A stretch of 64,000 nucleotides of DNA from NCBI GenBank assembly GCA_043228905.1, contig JBHGNT010000002.1, positions 13,454,001 through 13,518,000 of the forward strand. The letters are read 5' to 3'. Under the pieces are notes generated by a model. That model made no database searches, was not told the DNA's origin, and saw only the letters and a program-made list of their open reading frames with translations. How positions within the stretch are numbered: the stretch's first letter is position 1; each line of letters starts with the position of its first letter. The DNA comes from Azolla caroliniana (Eukaryota; Polypodiophyta). Shown in pieces: positions 31,483 through 44,619 of the stretch. The position numbers and the translations under genes were made by a program.

Positions 31483-32025
31483 ATGGCTCAACACTTCATA
31501 AAAAACCCTTCCTCTATATTCAGAGCCTCACAACAACACAGAAATTTTCAAGCGAATAGAGCGCATAGAGTGATCAAACAACCTTCTCAAGCTTCCTCCT
31601 TCCGCAACCGACAACTAGAGCAGCGCTTTCGCTATTCTCCGACCAACACAAACAACAACAACACCATCTTCGAGGTAACAGAAGACAAAAATATGTCGAT
31701 TCTTGTATCCGATTCACTTCATTAATTATTGCAAACCAAGGGTCTGCAAGGTTATCTCAGTATCACCGATGTCAAACCTCATCCTTGAGCTTCTAAAATC
31801 ATTAACCAAATTGATGTGGCCAAATTCATGAATAAACAAGTACACCGATTTTTTAATTTGAAACGTGAAGGGTTTGATGGCATCGATCCTCTACAGCTTG
31901 AGGTTCTAAATTCATACTTTGGCGATTATTCGCCATCAGACCCAAGGTGGCAACGACGACTTCTTTCAAGAAGTCGCCAAATTTTTGTTGGAAGTGGCAT
32001 TTGTGTAATAACCAAGATCATTAAT
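31483..32025 (+). pseudogene. Extra ORF after pol of Gypsy G, unknown product
   Basis: A single frame runs from the ATG at 31483 through two stops (TAA at 31723-31725 and a TGA near 31785) to about 32010. The pieces are MAQHFIKNPSSIFRASQQHR, a Gln/Asn-rich stretch (QLEQRFRYSPTNTNNNN), GLQGYLSITDVKPHP and DVAKFMNKQVHRFFNLKREG. No known domain is recognised. Position between integrase and the missing 3' LTR is where several Tat-lineage elements carry accessory ORFs. Confidence 0.45.
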
Positions 32026-32046
32026 CCTAAAATAAAGATATATAAA

Positions 32047-32402
32047 TGACACAATCATACTGAAAATACGCGTTACCACCCATCCACCCCCGCGCCAGAG
32101 TCGACAGCGCAGACGAGGAATCCCGATCTGTCCCATACCAGCCAGGATCTCCACGTCAGGACCTTGGTAGATAACTAGTCCATCTCAAAGAGAGCTTCGT
32201 CTGAACCACTCATGGGGCCTCCCCCTTAACTAAGGAGAGTCTCCCCTATTTATAGGACCTAGGCCATGTAATGACATCTACTTGACCAATCATGTGTGGG
32301 GTACTCTATGACACACATTAGGTCAGTCCAATAAAGCCGACGACTCAAATATTAGAGTATGATAGCCCCCAAATAAGCACGTCTAAAACAATGAACATTA
32401 CA
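32047..32402 (-). repeat. 3' LTR of Gypsy H (approximate)
   Basis: It starts (minus strand) TGTAATGTTC at 32402 after the purine run ACAGAGGGGAGGAG, and contains a TATA box (CCTATAAATAGGGGAG, near 32260-32245). The distal end near 32047 is chosen at a TG and is uncertain. Confidence 0.6.
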
Positions 32403-32409
32403 TACTCCT

Positions 32410-33586
32410 CCCCTCTGTTTAATTGCACTCTTGCAATGGGAAGTTAGGAAAATGTTTGCGTAATGTCTCTTCAGTTTCCCACGTGTTGTCTTCTTCCAAT
32501 CTATCCTTCCACTTAACCTTATAGTGATGAACAACCTTTGACCTTAGGTTTTTGGACCTATGGTCGAGGATTTTCGTACGTTCAGTGGAGCAAAATGATC
32601 ATCCTTCAATGTCGATAAATTAGACGGTGTTAAAACATTATCATCATAACCAATCACCTCCTTTAATCGACTCACATGGAATACGGGATGAACCATAACA
32701 TTGGAAGGCAAGTCCAAACGATAAGCATTGGGACCTATACGTTTTAAAACTTTATATGGTCCACAATACCGAGGGGCTAATTTTGCACACGGTCCTATTC
32801 TCAATGTTTATGAGTCCTTAGGAACTTGTAGAAAAACTTGTTGTCCTACGTGAAATTCCCTTGGTTTTCTATCATGATTCGCATAAAAGACATTTCTGTC
32901 TCGTGCCATCTTAAGGTTTTCTTCTGCCAATTAATGTGCTTCAAGCATATCAGAGAGAAAATCCTTTGTACTATCCATTGTATGCAAATCAAACGAAACA
33001 TCAATAGGAGGACGTGGCGTATAACCATACATCAACATGAACGGGCTGTATTTTGTTGATGTATGCTTAGCACTGTTGTAGGCAAATTCCACCATAGGAA
33101 GGTAAGTCTCCCATAATGATGGTTTTTGTGCTACATATCCTCTAATATCTGATTCACTCTCTCAGTCTGCCCATCTAACTGAGGATGATCAGAAGAACTG
33201 AGACTCAAAGTTGTTTGCAAATTCTGCATAACTTCTGACCAAAATGTACTTGTAAACTTGGAGTGTCGATCACTTACAATCTCCATCAGTGGACCATATA
33301 AGCTATAAAGATGTTTAATAAACTTAATAGCCAATTGCTTTGTGGTAATTGTGGATTTCGTTAGAATGAATCTTGCCATCTTGGTAAGCCGATCAACAAC
33401 CACCCAAATGGCATTATTTCCCTCCATGGAACGAGGTAATCCAACTATGAAATCCATGGATATACTTTGCCACTTTTCAGCTTGAATATTGAGAGGTTGC
33501 AATAAACCAGCTTTTTTCCGTTGCTCGACCTTAATGACCTGACAATGTGGACAATGAATAACATAGGACTCCACCTCAGGTTTCAT
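32410..33586 (-). pseudogene. Gypsy H integrase and chromodomain
   Basis: The frame 33586-33131 gives the core: HCPHCQVIKVEQRKK (zinc site end), ISMDFIVGLPRSMEGNN, EIVSDRHSKFTSTFW and DGQTERVNQILEDM, so all three catalytic acids are present. It continues through stops with VEFAYNSAKHTSTKYSPF and the 32804-32544 part ([31 protein letters not shown]). A chromodomain follows at about 32520-32420 (HHYKVKWKDRLEEDNTWE, LRKHFPNFPLQE). Chromodomains direct chromovirus insertion to modified histones; this one is cut by stops. Confidence 0.85.
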
Positions 33587-33592
33587 TTTTTG

Positions 33593-34910
33593 CTAGAAAA
33601 ACCTAGCTTTAATCAAAGCTAATGTTCTTTGCACACTTTGATGTCCAGCAGAAGGGGCATCATGACATTCATATAGAATTTTATTCTTGATGTCCTTTAC
33701 ATGTGGTATGCAAACCTTACTATTGCGGTACAATAACCCATTCGCAACATAGTAAAGGTTCTTCTGGGTAGATGTGGTTCCATAATCGACGTCAATACTT
33801 GTTTCAACTCTCTTCCAAAACTTCGAAAATGTTTTGTCATCAAGGTATTTTTGTTTACCCCAGATTAAATCAAATAAGTCGTTGTTAAATTCCACGAAAC
33901 TTAGGGCATTAATTTCTGGAATATGACTCAGGGCATCTGCAATGGAATTCAAAGCCCTTTTTCGATATCTAATTTCGAAATCAAAGTCTTGCATCAACTC
34001 CACCCATCTTGCCTTTCGACCCTCAAAATTCTTTTGAGAGAGGAAGTATTGCAAGGATTTGTGATCCGTTAAAACAATAAATTTACTACCATACAAATAA
34101 TGTCGCCATTTCTTTAAGGCGTAAATGATAGCAAATAATTCTTTTTCTTGAACCGAGTAATTTCTTTGGGCCAAATCCAATTTTTTGCTTTCAAAAGCAA
34201 TCGGTCTCCCAATTTGAAATAATGTAGCCCCAATAGCATAATCGCTTGCATCCGTCTCAACTTCAAATGTTTGATTAGGATCAGGTATAGCTAAAGTAGG
34301 TGCATTCACAATTAACGACTTCAATTTATTGAAGGTTTCTTCAAGAGAGGCATTCCACTCAATAGGTTTAGTGGACTTTCTTGTAATACCCTTCAATAGG
34401 TCCGTAAATGGTGCAGTGTAGGATGAATAGTTTTGAAGAGATCTTCCTAGAAATCCAACAAATCCTAAGAAAGATTGTAGCTCCTTAACATTTGAAGGTC
34501 GTGGCCAATTTAATACCACTTCTATCTTAGATTTATCGATAGACACACTCGACCTAGATATGTGGTGTCCAAGATACGTGATTTCCTTTTGAAAGAAATC
34601 ACATTTAGATAGTTTGGCAAATAGGTTGTATTCACGAAGCTTGTCCAAAACTATTTGGACATGACGCACATGATCGTCAAATGTATTACTATATACCATG
34701 ATGTCATCAAGGAATACGACCATGAAATCACCAAGTTGATCTCTGAATATATCATTCATCAATTGTTGAAATGTGGCTAGAGCATTCGTCAACCCAAATG
34801 GTAGAACCCGAAACTCATAATGACCATAACGGGTTCGGAAAGTTGTTTTGGAAACATCTTCTTCCAAAACCCTGATCTAATGATAGCCAGTGCGATGTCG
34901 TGAAGATCCA
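33593..34910 (-). pseudogene. Gypsy H reverse transcriptase and RNase H, 424-aa open frame
   Basis: An open frame from 34867 down to a TAG at 33593-33595. RT motifs are FRTRYGHYEFRVLPFGLTNA and the active site VVFLDDIMVYS; the connection carries LQSFLGFVGFLGRSLQ. RNase H follows (ETDASDYAIGATLFQ, SVQEKELFAIIYALKKWRHY, LTDHKSLQYF), then the integrase N-terminal zinc region (HDAPSAGHQSVQRTLALIKA). The TAG is in frame with the integrase frame starting two codons later, so one substitution separates the two. The N-terminal palm motifs of RT are missing. Confidence 0.88.
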
Positions 34911-34915
34911 TCACT

Positions 34916-37900
34916 AAGCGCGGATCGTGAGGTCTTCTTAAGAAACTCAATATTTGGGTTCGGAATTTGGAATTTCTTCAGTTACACAGGTTTGGAGCTC
35001 CCATTGTCCTTGGTGTTACAAATTTTTGCTTTGATATAATATAATTGTCAATAATCACTCTTGTGATTTACAGATTATATTAAGATATTGTATGCCATCA
35101 CCAATACTATGGGAGGTACTCTCAAGTAATCTAAGTTTTACTAATCTAACTTCTGTAATGATATCAATCGTTTATTGACTTGCTCATCTCTCTGACTAAA
35201 GCATGCGAATAAAGTTAAGTTTCTACTTGTTTTGATGGCATGGCACATGGTTAGTTTCAAACGATAATGATCAATCTTAGCAAGATTTGGCATGTTTGGA
35301 CGAGTTCCACCCTCCAAATGAATTTGTTGCCCGACATGAGTGATGACGAGTGGAGTTGTTTTTTGAGTTGTTTCAATGGCTATTTGGATGCCCTACAACT
35401 AGATGTCCCCAAAATATGAATTATAGGCAGAAGCTTGGAACTTCTTGTCAATTTTGATGTGGAGCCAAATTTCTCTTGATTAAGCTCTTTTTCATTAGTT
35501 ATTTATGAGAGTAAAAATTTGAGCTTTGTTGACACGTATTCTCAGTATCATTATGCCTATGCTACAAGGATAATGTTTAATAATTTGCAAAAACAAAATA
35601 TTGTTGCATGCAGTGCATTTGTTTCCGAATATACACTATAGTTGTGGATGTGAAGCCATACAAGTCGATAAGGATATGAATAATGTTGGATACATCCTTA
35701 TTTAATCATACTTGAGCCATAAATGTTTTCTTCTAATGAAGTCTTTTTTGAAATTCTAATGATTTGGGCCAAAATTTAGATGAAGATCGATGCTAAATTA
35801 TCCTAATTTCTGCATAATGATAGATCGGGACTATAGACGTGAGGAGATTAGACAACGTTTTAGATCATTGTCGCTTAGTCGTGATCACATTCGAATGTTT
35901 CGATACAGAATCTCGTCGCATTTAATGGAAGGATTCCTTAACAACTGCATTGAGAAGAATCTCATTAGGTTCGAAGAAGACCGAGAAGACTCAACACAGA
36001 TTTGTGTTTGTGCAAAGGAAACGTAGATGAATATGAGACTCCTCAGAGTTCTCAAATTTTTCACTGTATGTAGTTGAAATCAGAGATTGCATATATGATC
36101 TAGTGACTACACTTGTACAAATCTTGTTTAATCTCAACCGATTTTGGTAGCTCCTCTAGTTCTGGTCTTCGAGCTAACTTGGGCTTCATTACGATTTCTT
36201 TTGTTTTGTGTACTCACACATATCACAATACCACAAACTATTTTCCTTCAACTTGTTGTTTTGTATTCTGATTTAATTATATCGTTTAGTTTCTTCCATA
36301 GTTCAAAGAATTCATTTTTCTGATATTTTTTCTTAAAATCTTTATTGAGTATAGGATGTAGTGAGAGGAAAGTTATGAAAGGGAAAGTTTCGAGTAAGAT
36401 ACCTTGAAATAATCACTGTTCTATTTGGCATAAGTAGCTTTCCATTGGTCTTCAATAGAAATGTCATGTTAGCAACTTCCTCATTGTTTAATTAATGGTA
36501 AATTACAATAGCCATGTCTTAGTTGCATGTATTTGTATATCCTTCTGGATTACCACCTACTTTTGAAATTGATCAATACACATAATTAACAATGGTACTC
36601 TACCAATTTCAAATGTTACGATCCACTCATTGTGTGTTAAGATGAATTGTTGTTGGAAGTCTAAGTCCTTCCCATTCTTGATACCTCGCGGTCATACTAT
36701 TCTATTTATTTATTTAACTTCTATACCTTAATTGAGTAGTGTTAGGACAACTACATACAAATGTAGTCCCTATTGATTGGTGAAGTTGGCAAAAGGAAGT
36801 CATACATTCTTGTCCATTTGATAGTGAATAATAATGCATTCTCAATCACAAGGATGCATGGGGGGCCTATGATGACAACATTGTTAATTCTTTTGCTATA
36901 AGAACATGTCAAGGAGACCATTTTTTGACTTGTATTTCCACAAACTAGCTAGTATTTGCTTCCAATATTGTTTTGATGCAGAACAATCTTATTAGGAATG
37001 TCATTGTGAATTATGAAAAGAAGCATCTTAGGAGATAGAAAAACGAATGTTAAAACCAACAACTAAAGCAAAATGTTCAATTGCATCAATCAGAGTTTGC
37101 AAACGTTTAGTTATATACTAGGGCACAAAGGTACGGTCAACAACATATGGTTAAGTGTTTGATGATGACAATTTTACACCTTGCAAGTATAAAGCAAGTA
37201 AAGGATGAGAAGTAACTGCATACAATAGGGTGTTTAGAGGAGAACCTTTTGCTAATTATTTCTCCAAAAGATCAATTCTAAATACAAGGAAGATTTGCCA
37301 CCTTAGTAGAAATGTAACCATTCTATGGGATGCACACCATGATATAAAGATATATCTTTTAGACTATCAGGGCACCTCATCTACAATAGGCGTCAATTCT
37401 CTATATCGTTCATAAAGAAGGTCAAATCCATCTATGTGTAGTTCCTTATATATCATGCAAAAACAATTTAGTTCATGTGAATAGATGAAGAAAAATTTCC
37501 ATTAAATTTGTATGAGAAACTTTAGTAATTTGTAAGCATAGTATCGAGCCATCTCTAAGAGTTAAGAGTGGCAAGTCAATACCATGAGGTGTAACTTGTA
37601 TATGCCAAACAACTACAAACTTGTGATGCAAAAAATGAACACACTTAATAATTAAGGTGTTAAATTCAATACGGACCCTTAAATGTAAATGAATTGTAAA
37701 GTGACTACATACCCTAAAACTAAATATTCGAAACCCTAAAAAAGAAAGACGTTGAAGAAGAAGAAAACCAAAAAGACACGACAAGCTTTGAGTCGGGCTC
37801 CTTGTGACAAACACTGTCAACTTTTTATCCACGTTGGACGGTGCAGATCGCACGCGCCGTCAGTTGAGCAACCTGAACTGAAGTGTCCAATTCCCTCATG

Positions 37901-37956
37901 TGGCCTCTTTAATATTTGGTAGTAGTTAGACACGAGCACCCGGATGGTTTTATAAT
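34916..37956. other. AT-rich intergenic stretch, nothing identified
   Basis: About 3 kb with stops in all frames. The longest open frames (35790-36026 plus, 37473-37853 minus) look like chance frames with no domain I recognise. No LTR, TIR or RNA gene is seen. It is probably decayed transposon DNA and the upstream region of the kinase gene. Confidence 0.5.
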
Positions 37957-37984
37957 TATGTATGTATGTATGTATGTATGTATG
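37957..37984. repeat. (TATG)n microsatellite
   Basis: Seven near-perfect TATG units, followed by a short GTAGCA/GTAGTA run at about 38002-38027. Both lie about 160-225 bp before the kinase start codon. Confidence 0.85.
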
Positions 37985-38183
37985 GATGTACATAGTTTGT
38001 TAGTAGCAGTAGCAGTAGCAGTAGTAGTAAATAAGAAATACATACATATTGATATATGTATGCGGCTTGATACCTTTCTTCAGCAGGAGCCCTAATTCCC
38101 TTACTTCTTCTTCTTCTGCATAGAGGATACGAAATATCGATCGATCTTTTGCCATATCCTTCGTATATGATTCGTCGTTGAAG

Positions 38184-41100
38184 ATGAGTTTCTCTGCCTT
38201 TCTTCTTTCACACTCTAGAAGAAAACTTCGATGTGCTCCTGTTATACTTCGGCATTTCTCCTCTCATCTTCAACCAGGTTTTCGTATGCTTACTGTTACT
38301 GTTTCTTTCTTGGAAATCAACTTTATCTGATCTGTGATTTTTACAGTATATGTAATTATTTGTACTGTGTCTAGAAACCTAGGATTTTTTCACTATTTTT
38401 TACTGATTCTGACCTGTAGTTAGGTTTTATATGTAAGTAAGAATCCGATCGTTTTTGTAAGCATCGAGTTGTTCTAGCAGACGCATACAGAAATGATAAC
38501 AACGAATTGAAACTCCTTTTGAAGCTCTGTTTATTTTCCTCTTAATTTTAAGCAAGGCATACAAGAAGTTAGATGAAAGCTTCCAAACGAAAATATCAGA
38601 TAGATTCCATTTTTTCTGTTTATGCATCTAAATGACTGGGAAAAACACATTGCGATATGGAGATTCCATCTTTTTCTTAAATATAAAAGATTGATGTTGC
38701 TCTTCCTGCATGCAATTAACTTATAATGAGAAGTCACACAATTATGTCGATCTAAAAGATGGATTTCTGATGTGCAGAAGGCTACTCTAAGAGAAGTGCT
38801 GGAGACTTTGCACTCAGAAATCGTCTTCCCATTTGTGCAAACATGTGAGTGTTGCATCAGTATCAAGTGTTCTTTTTTTCCTAATATAAGATTTAGCTAG
38901 AAGTTCACATTTATGATTACCTAGAAGTATAGTTTTTATGGACATGCAGGTCATTTGAACACACCTGCCATTAAAGAAAAAATGTTTATGCAGGTGTTCT
39001 TCAAATCTTAACATGATTGAAGGAATGCATTTGATCACTACTTTGCTGTACATGTGGTATTTACGTGATATATTAAAGGACACTGCCAAATGTCTAGAGT
39101 CTGGACTTTGTATAGTGTTATCTTAACACATTTAAATTGGAACCCAAGATTAGGAAAAAATAGCTATTCCTCGATATATTTTTGATGATTTTCCTTGTAC
39201 CACTCATAATTAAATAATCATGTCAATTCATAAGGTATTTATGAGAATGATTCAAAGAGTCTACTATCTTTTGTGGCTGGCAGATTTTGCTTCAACAAAA
39301 GAATACATGTTGACTCGAGTGGTGTCCACATGACCCATTATGAAGTGGGAAGATTTCATGTTGAGAAGAAAGAAAGATCAAGGAAATTCTATCATTTTCG
39401 TCCTCTTTTGGTAATCTACAGAGCAGCTTATATAATGACAGAAGTTGCCATTTTAACTGTGTGGCACGTCTTTCTCAAGGACATACGCAAACGAGCAGAA
39501 AAGGTAGGACATACGTCTTTCTTCTCTGGAGGTTGCATTGTGATTTTGGGATTTCTTAAATCTTATACTATCTGCATATCTCCATTATTTACAGTTACGA
39601 AGATGCCTTATTCGGCTTGGGCCTTTCTATGTTAAGGTATTTCATTTGTTCAGAGCTAAAAATGATTCAAAGCATTTAGCAAAATCTCATGGCTTTATTT
39701 ATAATTTCAGTAAAGTTTCTATTTATGAAGTAATTTCATATATAGTCTATCAGGATGTCAATATAATTGTAAACCTATCAGCTCATAAAATTTAGATTCA
39801 TTTATGACATTAATAAATACAGTAGTATATTGGATAATATTTTTGGTAGTTATTGAATGCTTTGATACATACTAGATGCATAGACTAATGAGTTAGTCCT
39901 CAGAACCTTAGAAATTTGCGTAAATTTTCATTTTGTGAACACGTTTAGATGTTTTGCCTAGTGATTGCATGTAATTTTTGTGTGTGTATGTGGATCCATT
40001 TTCTTTCAGATGTATTGAACATATTGTGTACCAAGAGATTCTTCATGTTTTAGATAAGTCTGAACCTGTAACAAAGGCATAGATAAACTGAAGTAAGCAG
40101 TCAGATGAATGTTTCTTATATGTAACATTTATTTTTTGGGAGGGTGGTGTTTACGGATCTAAAGCAGATGATGTATGTAACATTTATTGTTTGTGAGTGT
40201 CATGCGTGGATCTAAAGCAAACATTTGCCATAGAGTATGTTGAATGGATTAACTATTGTGCATAGGCTCTTCTCATAACCCTGTTGTGCTTTGTCGTTCA
40301 CACTAGATCCTTGTTTTTCTTATATGGGGCTCATAAGACTAGAGCTGGTGAGCTTAAATATGAAGTGGCAAGTGTGAACATTGAATTAATCATCAATTTC
40401 CCATATGTATTACATCCTTGTGCTCATTGATTATTGAATATGGATTTTCATCCCTATGTTTTGTCAAGTTTTCCAAATGATATATTTAGCATAGCATAGA
40501 GATTCCTGTCAGCATAACAGTGTTTAAACCCAAGTGAGAGAAAGAAGGTATCAATTTTGTCATCCCAAGCTTTGGGCGCTTGCTTTAAGCCATACAAGGC
40601 TTTGTGTAACCTATAGACCATGTTTTTCTGCTCTGAAATCTCGAAACCTGGAGGCTGTTCAACATAAACCTCCTCTTTCAAGTCACCATTAAGGAAGGCT
40701 GACTTGACATCCATTTGAAAGATGGGCCATTTGTTGGGAGCAGCAAGTGCAAGTGCACATCGAATAGAGGTGTACCTTACTGTTGGAGCAAAAGTTTCCT
40801 CATAATCCACTCATTCGATTTGTGAGTAGCCTTTTGCAACTAAACGTGCATTGTGCTTATCCAAAGTACCATCAACATGGTACTTGGTCTTGAAAATCCA
40901 TTTTAGTCCAATGACTTGTCAATGTTGAGGCCGTGGAACTAGCTCCCATGTATGATTCCGCTCAATGGAATTAAGTTCAACTTCCATTGTTGCTTTCCAC
41001 TTTGGAAGAACAAGGGCCTCTTTAGTTGTTGTGGGTTCTTGTGATTGCACAACAATGCACAGTAAGGCAAAGTTGCATGAGTGAAGAGGCTATTGTGAAT

Positions 41101-44100
41101 TATGTGTTCTTTTCATGTTGGTCGGAGAACCAGATGTATACTCATGAAGTTCAGCATCGGAGAGATGAGAATCACGAATGGTGGCTTGAAGCCACTTGGG
41201 AAGTGGTGGAAGTTGGTGTGTAGAGGGAAGGGAAACGAGTGGAGTTGAGGGAGAGGTTTGAATTGTTGGCAAAGTTAGAGGTTGAGTAGGAGTGAATTAT
41301 GTGTTCTTTTCATGTTGGTCGGAGAACCATATGTATACTCATGAAGTTCAGCATCGGAGAGATGAGAATCACGAATGGTGGCTTGAAGCCACTTGGGAAG
41401 TGGTGGAAGTTGGTGTGTAGAGGGAAGGGAAACGAGTGGAGTTGAGGGAGAGGTTTGAATTGTTGGCAAAGTTAGAGGTTGAGTAGGAGGAGATGGGGGG
41501 CTTGAAGGTGAGACATCTTCGTTTGAAATAGGAGATTCTGGAGCAGCTGGGATCTCAACGTGAACTCAGGTGAAAGCCTAGAGTCATCCTCTTAGACTCC
41601 ACAAAATGAACATCCTTAGAGATGACTAGGGACTTTGATTTTGAATCCCAGAACTTTGTAGGCTTTAGAGTGTTGTAACCAAGAAATTTGCATTTCTTGG
41701 TTTTGGACTCAAATTTAGTCCTTTTATGATCTAAAATGTGAACATAAGCATCAGAACCAAAGACTTTAAAATGAGATACTGAGGGCTTTACACTTGTAAA
41801 TGCTTCTGTAGGGGTCATTGTAGCAATTGCTTTTGTTGGGCAGCAGTTGATGATGTAGATTGCTGTGTTGACAGCTTCACCCCAAAATGAGAGAGGAAGA
41901 TCAGATTGAGATAGCATTGTACGAGCCATCTCTTGGACTGTCCGGTTCTTCCTTTCCACAACTCCATTTTGTTGAGGAGTATTGGGTGTAGAAAATTGGC
42001 GAGCAATGCCTCGTTGAGAGCAGAAATGGTGGAAAGCTTGGGAGATAAACTCTCCACCATTGTCGGACTTGATCTTTCAAACTTTCTCTGATGTCTCATT
42101 CTCAACAAGAGCTACCCATTCTTGAAATTTGGTGACTGCTTGAGATTTCTCTACAAGAAAATAAACCCAAACCTTACGGGAGAAATCATCAATTATAAGC
42201 ATGAAGTAGCGTGCACCACCAAGAGTAGTGGTTTTCATGGGACCACAAAGATCAATGTGCCCTAACTCCAAGATAGATGTTGCACGGTGAGTGGCTTCAT
42301 GAGGGAAAGGCTCTCGATGTTGCTTGCCATGAAGACAAGAAACACATGGGGTATTGGGAGTTTTGAAAATAGGCAGACCTTCAACTAGCTGTGTAGAGGA
42401 GAGCTTTTGTAGAGAATTGCAGTTGAGGTGACCGTACCTAGCATGCCATCACGTGGGATCTTCTTGTGCCACCAAGGCATGAGAGCCTTGAAGAAGATGA
42501 AGAAGATGAGATTTGGACTTTTCCAAGGGACTATGGTAGCTTTTTAGGCGATATAAACCCCCTTCTTGTGTGCCACTAGCTACAATTTGTAGGCTTTTGG
42601 TATCAATCACTTCCAAAACTGAGCTATCAAAGTAGACTCCATAACCTTGCGTGGCGATTTTGTAGACCGAAAGTAGGTTGGCAGAGATGCGAGGCACATG
42701 TAGCAAATCTTGAAGAACGATAGGTTCTTCATTTGAAGAATTGTCAAGAAACACATTACCCACACATGAAGCCTCAATGCTTGAGGCATCTCCTATAGAG
42801 ATTTGGGAAGAGCTAGGCTTCACATCATGCAAAATGGATTTGTCATAGGTCATGTGTGAAGTAGAAGTGGCACCACTATCTACTAACCACTCATCAATGG
42901 TTGAGGTAGTTGGTCCAGCCAAATGTGAAAATTGTTCCTCAATGCCAAGGAAAACTGTTTCTTTGGCTGAGTGGACCGAGTTTGATTTTGGTGTAGGTTG
43001 ACTTTCGGTAGAAGAAGATTTCTTGGCAATGTCTCTTTTCTTTTTCCGACAGTCGGGCTGAATGCCACAATAATGACAGGTAAACTCCTTGTAGGCTGGG
43101 TTGTTTGGTGGTCTTGGATTGGGTTTGTTGTAGGAGTTACCATTTTGCGTCCACTTGCCTTTACTTTTCGCATGTAGAAGCGTCTCATTGGAAGTTTGAG
43201 CACTTTTCTTCCTTGTTGCCCTGTCTTGTAGCATGCCAAGAAATGTATTCATGTTAGGTGTGTTGGGAAGAAGAGAAATTGTGTCACAAAAAGCTGAGAA
43301 TGACTTAGGCAACTTTATCATTAGACGATGCACAAACTCAACCTCAGTTGATTCGCTTCCCAAAGAAACTAGTTCCTTTTGGAGAGTAACAAATTGCGTT
43401 ATTTGATCCATGATGTTGGGAGTGTCATGAATCTTGAGATTGGTTAGTTGGTTCTGAATAGCTATCATTTGAGCATGATTAGCTCTATGATACCTGGTTT
43501 TGATGGCTGCACATAGTTCATTGGCTGTCTCTTCATCTGTGTCTTGAAATTGACGAGCGATGCTCGGTTTAATATTAAACATGAGGAAAGCATGAGCACG
43601 AGAATCCTTATCGAGCCAAGCTTCAATCTCAGCTTTAGAGGAGCCAACAACTGATTTGGGTGAAGAAGATGAAGTTACCGGTGGTGTCTTCTCACTACCA
43701 TTGACTACATTCCATAGACAATGGTACTATAGACGATGGTATTGTAGCAAGGTCTTTATCTGCAGTTCCCAATCCAAGTAATTGTTCCCATCCAAGATGG
43801 ACTCTTTGGGGAGTTGGGGAATGGTTGATGAAACAATGGTGGCATGTGAGGCTATGGATATCCTCCTTTTGAGCTACAACTGGACAATTTACAGCAGCTG
43901 TAAGTAAATGCTCAGGGCTTTTCTACTTCTCCCTAGGTCCTAGGTGAGGCTCAAATGAGTGGAAAAGAAAACAGAAGAACCTCCTCTGTAGGTTGGGAGG
44001 GTGGCTGCTAAGAGAACCTCCTCTATAGGGTTGGGAGGGAGGAATAAAAGAAGATAGGTCTGTGTGTTCTTTGGCAAAAAAAATCAGGCTGAGGATATGG

Positions 44101-44573
44101 AGACCTCATTGCTCTGATACCATGTGAGAAAAGCTGGTAATAGCAGCAATGGAACAGTTGTTGGAACAAAATAGACACAGCCAAGCTGTGAGAAGGCTGC
44201 TAGACAGCAGTAGAAAAAATGGTTGCAGAGAGTAGAGCTTCTTATTAAGTAGCAGCAAAAGTAAAAGTTTTTACAAAAGAGGCTGGTATAGACTATTTAC
44301 ACAAAATTGGGGAAAGTGGGTGAAATGGTTGTTTGGTAGGTAAGTGACTCTTGTACTACCAAACAGGTATAATAAACTAGGAATAAGAAGGAATATCTTG
44401 GAAAAAGTGGAAGAGAATAGAGACATTTAAAGCGTTGCAGATTCTAGAGAGAGAAGGCATTTAAAGAGTCGTAGATTCTAGAGAGAGAAGAATCTGGGAA
44501 AAGAGAGAATGTAGTACAGGGATAATAAAGATGAAAGAGAGTGCAGGTTTGGAGCTGCCACCCTCCAACACAT

Positions 44574-44619
<46 letters not shown>

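Larger units (their letters stand above)
25281..32040 (+). mobile_element. Gypsy G, Tat-type, 3' LTR missing
   Basis: The plus-strand order is 5' LTR, primer site, gag with zinc knuckle, protease with a DGGS signature, RT, RNase H, integrase, then a spacer with an extra ORF. The integrase end FRLKPYHGPTPANPF, the RT style (KITDLLRQYKDVFAWSFEDM) and the long 3' spacer fit the Tat lineage of plant Gypsy elements. No copy of the 5' LTR is found downstream; Gypsy H begins near 32047 in the opposite orientation. Confidence 0.85.
32047..34915 (-). mobile_element. Gypsy H, chromovirus 3' half
   Basis: The minus-strand order is RT (from mid-domain), RNase H, integrase, chromodomain, polypurine tract, 3' LTR. 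The 5' break is inside RT near the (D)LRSGYHQIRV motif at about 34910. The 3' terminal sequence and LTR resemble the inverted pair at 60220-61711, so both come from one chromovirus family. Confidence 0.85.
40480..44570 (-). mobile_element. Copia I in intron 4 of the kinase gene, 5' half
   Basis: From right to left: 5' LTR (44570-44123), primer site, gag, protease, integrase, and RT up to just past the SLGF motif, where it stops at about 40480. There is no 3' LTR, so no target duplication can be tested. It lies antisense to the kinase gene. Without it the intron would be about 1.5 kb. Confidence 0.87.

Noticed and set aside
35790-36026. 78-aa plus-strand frame in the intergenic region
   Set aside because: No homology I recognise, no splice context and AT-rich surroundings; could be chance.
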